Shown here: in pieces, positions 5,741 through 7,600 of the stretch
Layout: every line of letters starts with the position of its first letter
Numbering within the stretch: position 1 is the stretch's first letter
Assembly (NCBI GenBank): GCA_012510865.1
Contig: JAAZHF010000005.1
Coordinates: 1 to 7,600, forward strand
Direction: 5' to 3'
Length of the DNA stretch: 7,600 bases
DNA from: Gammaproteobacteria bacterium
GTDB taxonomy: Bacteria; Pseudomonadota; Gammaproteobacteria; Xanthomonadales; Xanthomonadaceae
Translations under genes and position numbers: made by a program
The notes under the pieces: generated by a model
The model's input: the letters and a program-made list of their open reading frames with translations, nothing else
The model's database searches: none
Told to the model about the DNA's origin: nothing

Positions 5741-7191
5741 GCCGGCGTCGGCGCCGGCCCGCCCGGCGCATCGGGCAGCGGTTCGCACGCGCCGCCGCCG
5801 GCCAGGCGCCGCAGCACCGCGAGCGCCGACCTGACCGGCTCGTCGCCCGACAGGACCTGGCCGGGGCCGGTGTCCTCGCCATCGTCGCTGGCGAGGTGGC
5901 CCGGCAGCCCGGCCTCGCCCATCCCGCTGTCCTCGCCGCCCTTGCCGTCAAGCACGATGTCCGGCTCGATGCCCCGCGCCTGGATGGACGTGCCGCTGGG
6001 CGTGTAGTAGCGCGCCGTGGTGAGCTTGACCGCGTCGCCGTTGTCCAGCGGCATCACGGTCTGCACCGAACCCTTGCCGAAGGTGCGGCTGCCCACGATG
6101 CAGGCGCGCCCGTTGTCGCCCAGCGCGCCGGCCAGCACCTCCGAGGCGCTCGCCGAGCCCGCGTCGACCAGCACGACCACCGGCCGGCCGTCCATGCGGT
6201 CGCCGGGCGTGGCGTTGAAGGCGGTGTCGCCGACCTGGATGCGGCCGCGGGTGCTGACGATCGCGCCCTGCTCGAGCAGGTCGTCGGCGATCTGCACCGC
6301 CGAGGTCAGCAGCCCGCCCGGGTTGCTGCGCAGGTCCACGAGCAGGCCGCGCAGGCCGCCGGCGCCGGCCTCCGCCTTCAGCCTGTCCACCGTGGCCGCG
6401 AAATCGCTGGCGGTGTCCGCCTGGAAGCCGGCCACCCGCACGTAGCCGAAGCCGGGCTCGCGCAGGCTGCCGCGCACGCTCGGGGTGCGGATCACCGCGC
6501 GCGCCACGGTCAGCTCCAGCGGCTGCGGTGCGTCCTCGCGCAGCAGGGTGACGACCACCTCGGTCCCCGGCGGTCCGCGCAGCGGCCCGCGGCCTTCGTG
6601 GCTGGCCGGGGTCAGGGCCTGGCCGTCGACGGCAATGATCACGTCGCCGGAACGGATCCCCGCCAGCTGCGCGGGGCTGCCGTCCATCGGCGCGACCACC
6701 CGCATGCGGCCGTCGGGAAGCTGCATCACTTCCACGCCGATGCCCTCGTAGGCGCCGCTGGCGCCTTCCTCGAAGGCCTCGGCGTCGCTGCGCTCCAGGT
6801 AGGCGCTGTGCGGATCGAGGTCGAGCAGCAGGCCGCGGATCGCCGCCTGCATCAGGTCGCGGTCGTCGACCGGGTCGACGTGCCCCGCGCGCACGGCGTT
6901 GAACACCAGCACGAAGCGGCTGATCTCCTCCAGCGGAACGCTGCTCGCCGGGGCCTCGTCGGCCTCGGCGCCCACGGCCTCGGCGGGGTCGGCCGGCGCG
7001 GACGGTTCGGCGGGCTCCTCCGGCAGGGGATCCGCGGGCTCCTGCTGCGCGGGCTCCTGCTGCGCTTGCTCCGACTGCGCGGGCTCCGACTGCGCCGCGT
7101 CGTCCGGGGGCGGCTGCGGATCCGCCTCCCCGGCGGCGGCGGGCAGCACCAGGAGGCTGGCGAGGGCGAGCGGCAGCAGGCGGGCGCGCAT
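5734..7191 (-). CDS. S41-family carboxyl-terminal processing peptidase (CtpA-like), periplasmic
   Basis: This is a 485-residue serine protease that trims or degrades periplasmic proteins from the C-terminus. The ATG at 7191 gives a signal peptide (MRARLLPLALASLLVLPAAA) and has GGAG 6 bases upstream; the longer open frame upstream has no such features. A Pro/Glu/Gln/Ala-rich linker (about 22-85) includes four pentapeptide repeats. Next come the family signature LDLDPHSAYL (123-132), a PDZ domain (about 150-220; GIGVEV, SGDVIIAVDG) and the S41 core. The core has VDLRSNPGG (285-293), nucleophile S348 in GSASASE, general base K373 in FGKGS, and Q377, which matches the third catalytic position of CtpB. 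The S-to-K spacing of 25 is canonical, so the enzyme should be active. An acidic, Gly/Pro-rich tail (416-485) follows the core. It lies 86 bp downstream of the envC-like gene on the same strand, an arrangement I recall as conserved in Pseudomonas and relatives, where CtpA degrades peptidoglycan hydrolases. The stop codon overlaps the end of the convergent rhomboid gene. Confidence 0.94.
   Translation of the reverse strand: MRARLLPLALASLLVLPAAAGEADPQPPPDDAAQSEPAQSEQAQQEPAQQEPADPLPEEPAEPSAPADPAEAVGAEADEAPASSVPLEEISRFVLVFNAVRAGHVDPVDDRDLMQAAIRGLLLDLDPHSAYLERSDAEAFEEGASGAYEGIGVEVMQLPDGRMRVVAPMDGSPAQLAGIRSGDVIIAVDGQALTPASHEGRGPLRGPPGTEVVVTLLREDAPQPLELTVARAVIRTPSVRGSLREPGFGYVRVAGFQADTASDFAATVDRLKAEAGAGGLRGLLVDLRSNPGGLLTSAVQIADDLLEQGAIVSTRGRIQVGDTAFNATPGDRMDGRPVVVLVDAGSASASEVLAGALGDNGRACIVGSRTFGKGSVQTVMPLDNGDAVKLTTARYYTPSGTSIQARGIEPDIVLDGKGGEDSGMGEAGLPGHLASDDGEDTGPGQVLSGDEPVRSALAVLRRLAGGGACEPLPDAPGGPAPTPAQ
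7033..7092 (-). repeat. Four 15-bp tandem repeats encoding a Q-x-E-x-A pentapeptide
   Basis: Four consecutive in-frame 15-bp units inside the S41 peptidase gene encode QSEPA, QSEQA, QQEPA and QQEPA (residues 34-53). On the plus strand the two units nearest the 3' end of the gene are identical (CGCGGGCTCCTGCTG) and the other two differ by a few bases. The near-identity at DNA level points to recent slippage expansion of a flexible periplasmic linker. Gain or loss of a unit keeps the frame. Confidence 0.85.
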
Positions 7192-7197
7192 GGGGGA

Positions 7198-7201
7198 CTC
7201 C
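7198..7201 (-). promoter_or_regulatory. Ribosome binding site for the S41 peptidase
   Basis: GGAG on the minus strand lies 6 nt before the ATG at 7191. Together with the signal peptide it decides the start; the 105 open codons further upstream run through the intergenic gap and into the envC-like gene. Confidence 0.6.
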
Positions 7202-7248
7202 GGGACGGGGCGTGGATGGGACCGCGCGTCCAGGCGTGCGGTTCCCCG

Positions 7249-7254
7249 ATTATG
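7249..7254 (-). promoter_or_regulatory. Weak internal promoter candidate before the S41 peptidase gene
   Basis: CATAAT on the minus strand is a five-of-six match to a -10 element and the only AT-rich patch in the 86 bp gap. No acceptable -35 hexamer lies at 16-18 bp. It may allow some independent transcription of the peptidase gene; readthrough from the envC-like gene is the simpler expectation, since no terminator hairpin with a T-tract is visible in the gap. Confidence 0.22.
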
Positions 7255-7277
7255 CCGCCTGCGCGCGCCGGCGCCGG

Positions 7278-7600
7278 TCAGCGCTTCTGCAGCCAGGCCG
7301 TGGGGTCGACCGGCTTGCCGTCGCGACGCAGCTCGAAATAGAGCGCCGCGCGGCCCTGGCCGCCCGAGGTGCCGACGGTGGACACGGCATCCCCGCGGCG
7401 GACGCGGTCGCCCGGGGCCTTCAGCAGGCTGTCGTTGTGGGCGTAGAGGCTCATGTAGCCAATGCCGTGGTCGACGATCAGGATCAGCCCGTAGCCGGTC
7501 ATCCATTCGGCGAACACCACCGTGCCATCGGCGACCGCGGCCACCGGGCTCCCGGCGGCGGCGGCCACCAGCACGCCCGAACTGCGGCGCCCGTCGGGCA
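7278..7600 (-). CDS. envC: EnvC-like murein hydrolase activator, C-terminal LytM/M23 domain (partial)
   Basis: The final 106 residues of a gene that continues past the right edge; the visible part is almost exactly one LytM (M23) domain. Recognisable segments are GSPVAAVADGTVVFA, GYGLILIVDHG, YMSLYAHND, VGTSGGQG, LYFELRRDGKPVDP and the terminal WLQKR, closely following E. coli EnvC. The zinc ligands of active M23 endopeptidases are mostly lost. The H-x-x-x-D site is replaced by RRSSGVLV, and the H-x-H motif before FE reads ALYFE. Only the His of SLYAHND remains. This is typical of EnvC, which does not cut peptidoglycan but activates the AmiA/AmiB amidases at the division septum under FtsEX control. 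Family members normally carry a signal peptide and coiled coils upstream, which are not visible here. A GTG at 7574 opens an internal frame but is not a real start, because homologous sequence continues upstream of it to the edge. Confidence 0.9.
   Translation of the reverse strand, partial: PDGRRSSGVLVAAAAGSPVAAVADGTVVFAEWMTGYGLILIVDHGIGYMSLYAHNDSLLKAPGDRVRRGDAVSTVGTSGGQGRAALYFELRRDGKPVDPTAWLQKR

Noticed and set aside
5741..5758. GCCGGC-containing inverted repeat just past the rhomboid stop considered as a terminator
   Set aside because: It lies inside the 3' coding end of the S41 peptidase, encodes its Pro/Ala/Gly tail, and is not followed by T residues. Self-complementary GCCGGC words are common in this DNA.
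3440..5788. A 782-codon minus-strand open frame across the fadL-type and rhomboid genes
   Set aside because: It reads through a different frame of the fadL-type gene and the antisense of the rhomboid, with Arg/Gly/Gln-rich translation and no domains.
3514..7341. A 3.8 kb open frame on the plus strand running through the fadL-type, rhomboid and S41 regions
   Set aside because: It is antisense to two well-supported genes and out of frame with the rhomboid. Its translation is Arg/Ala/Gly/His/Val-rich without domains. Stop codons are rare here because of the GC content.
1..7600. Search for mobile elements, CRISPR arrays, tRNA or rRNA genes, prophage or defence genes
   Set aside because: No transposase-like protein, terminal inverted repeats, spaced repeat array, tRNA cloverleaf or defence domain could be seen. 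Base composition looks even across the window, with no sign of a transferred island.

Overview
This is ordinary, gene-dense chromosome from a very GC-rich Gram-negative bacterium. The protein types (short bifunctional PutA, FadL-type outer-membrane porin, EnvC-like and CtpA-like periplasmic proteins) and the strong GC bias at third codon positions suggest a gammaproteobacterium of the Lysobacter/Luteimonas/Xanthomonas kind. That placement is an impression from sequence style, not the result of a search.

Layout, left to right. (1) Positions 1-87, minus strand: the first 29 codons of a gene leaving the window, visible only as a signal peptide. (2) A divergent intergenic region of about 250 bp (88-339) holds a likely putA -10 element, two perfect palindromes and a heptamer direct repeat. 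(3) putA (340-3492, plus): a 1050-residue proline dehydrogenase / glutamate-semialdehyde dehydrogenase with a GTG start and no DNA-binding domain. (4) A strong bidirectional terminator lies between putA and the convergent fadL-family gene, with a second hairpin on the fadL side. (5) fadL-type gene (3568-4911, minus): outer-membrane beta-barrel for hydrophobic substrates. (6) A 136 bp divergent region with a likely fadL promoter. (7) A rhomboid-family intramembrane serine protease (5048-5740, plus). (8) A CtpA-like S41 peptidase (5734-7191, minus), whose stop overlaps the rhomboid stop tail-to-tail by 7 bp. (9) The 3' end of an EnvC-like degenerate M23 protein (7278-7600, minus), which runs off the right edge and is probably cotranscribed with the S41 peptidase.

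Functional picture: putA feeds proline carbon to glutamate, and the fadL product probably imports fatty acids or other hydrophobic compounds. The envC-ctpA pair belongs to periplasmic peptidoglycan and cell-division control. The rhomboid is a membrane protease of unknown substrate. I found no mobile element, CRISPR array, tRNA, rRNA, phage gene or defence gene, and nothing that looks like an undescribed multi-gene system. The most notable details are the pentapeptide-repeat linker in the S41 peptidase, the terminator-free convergent overlap, and candidate operator palindromes upstream of putA and fadL.
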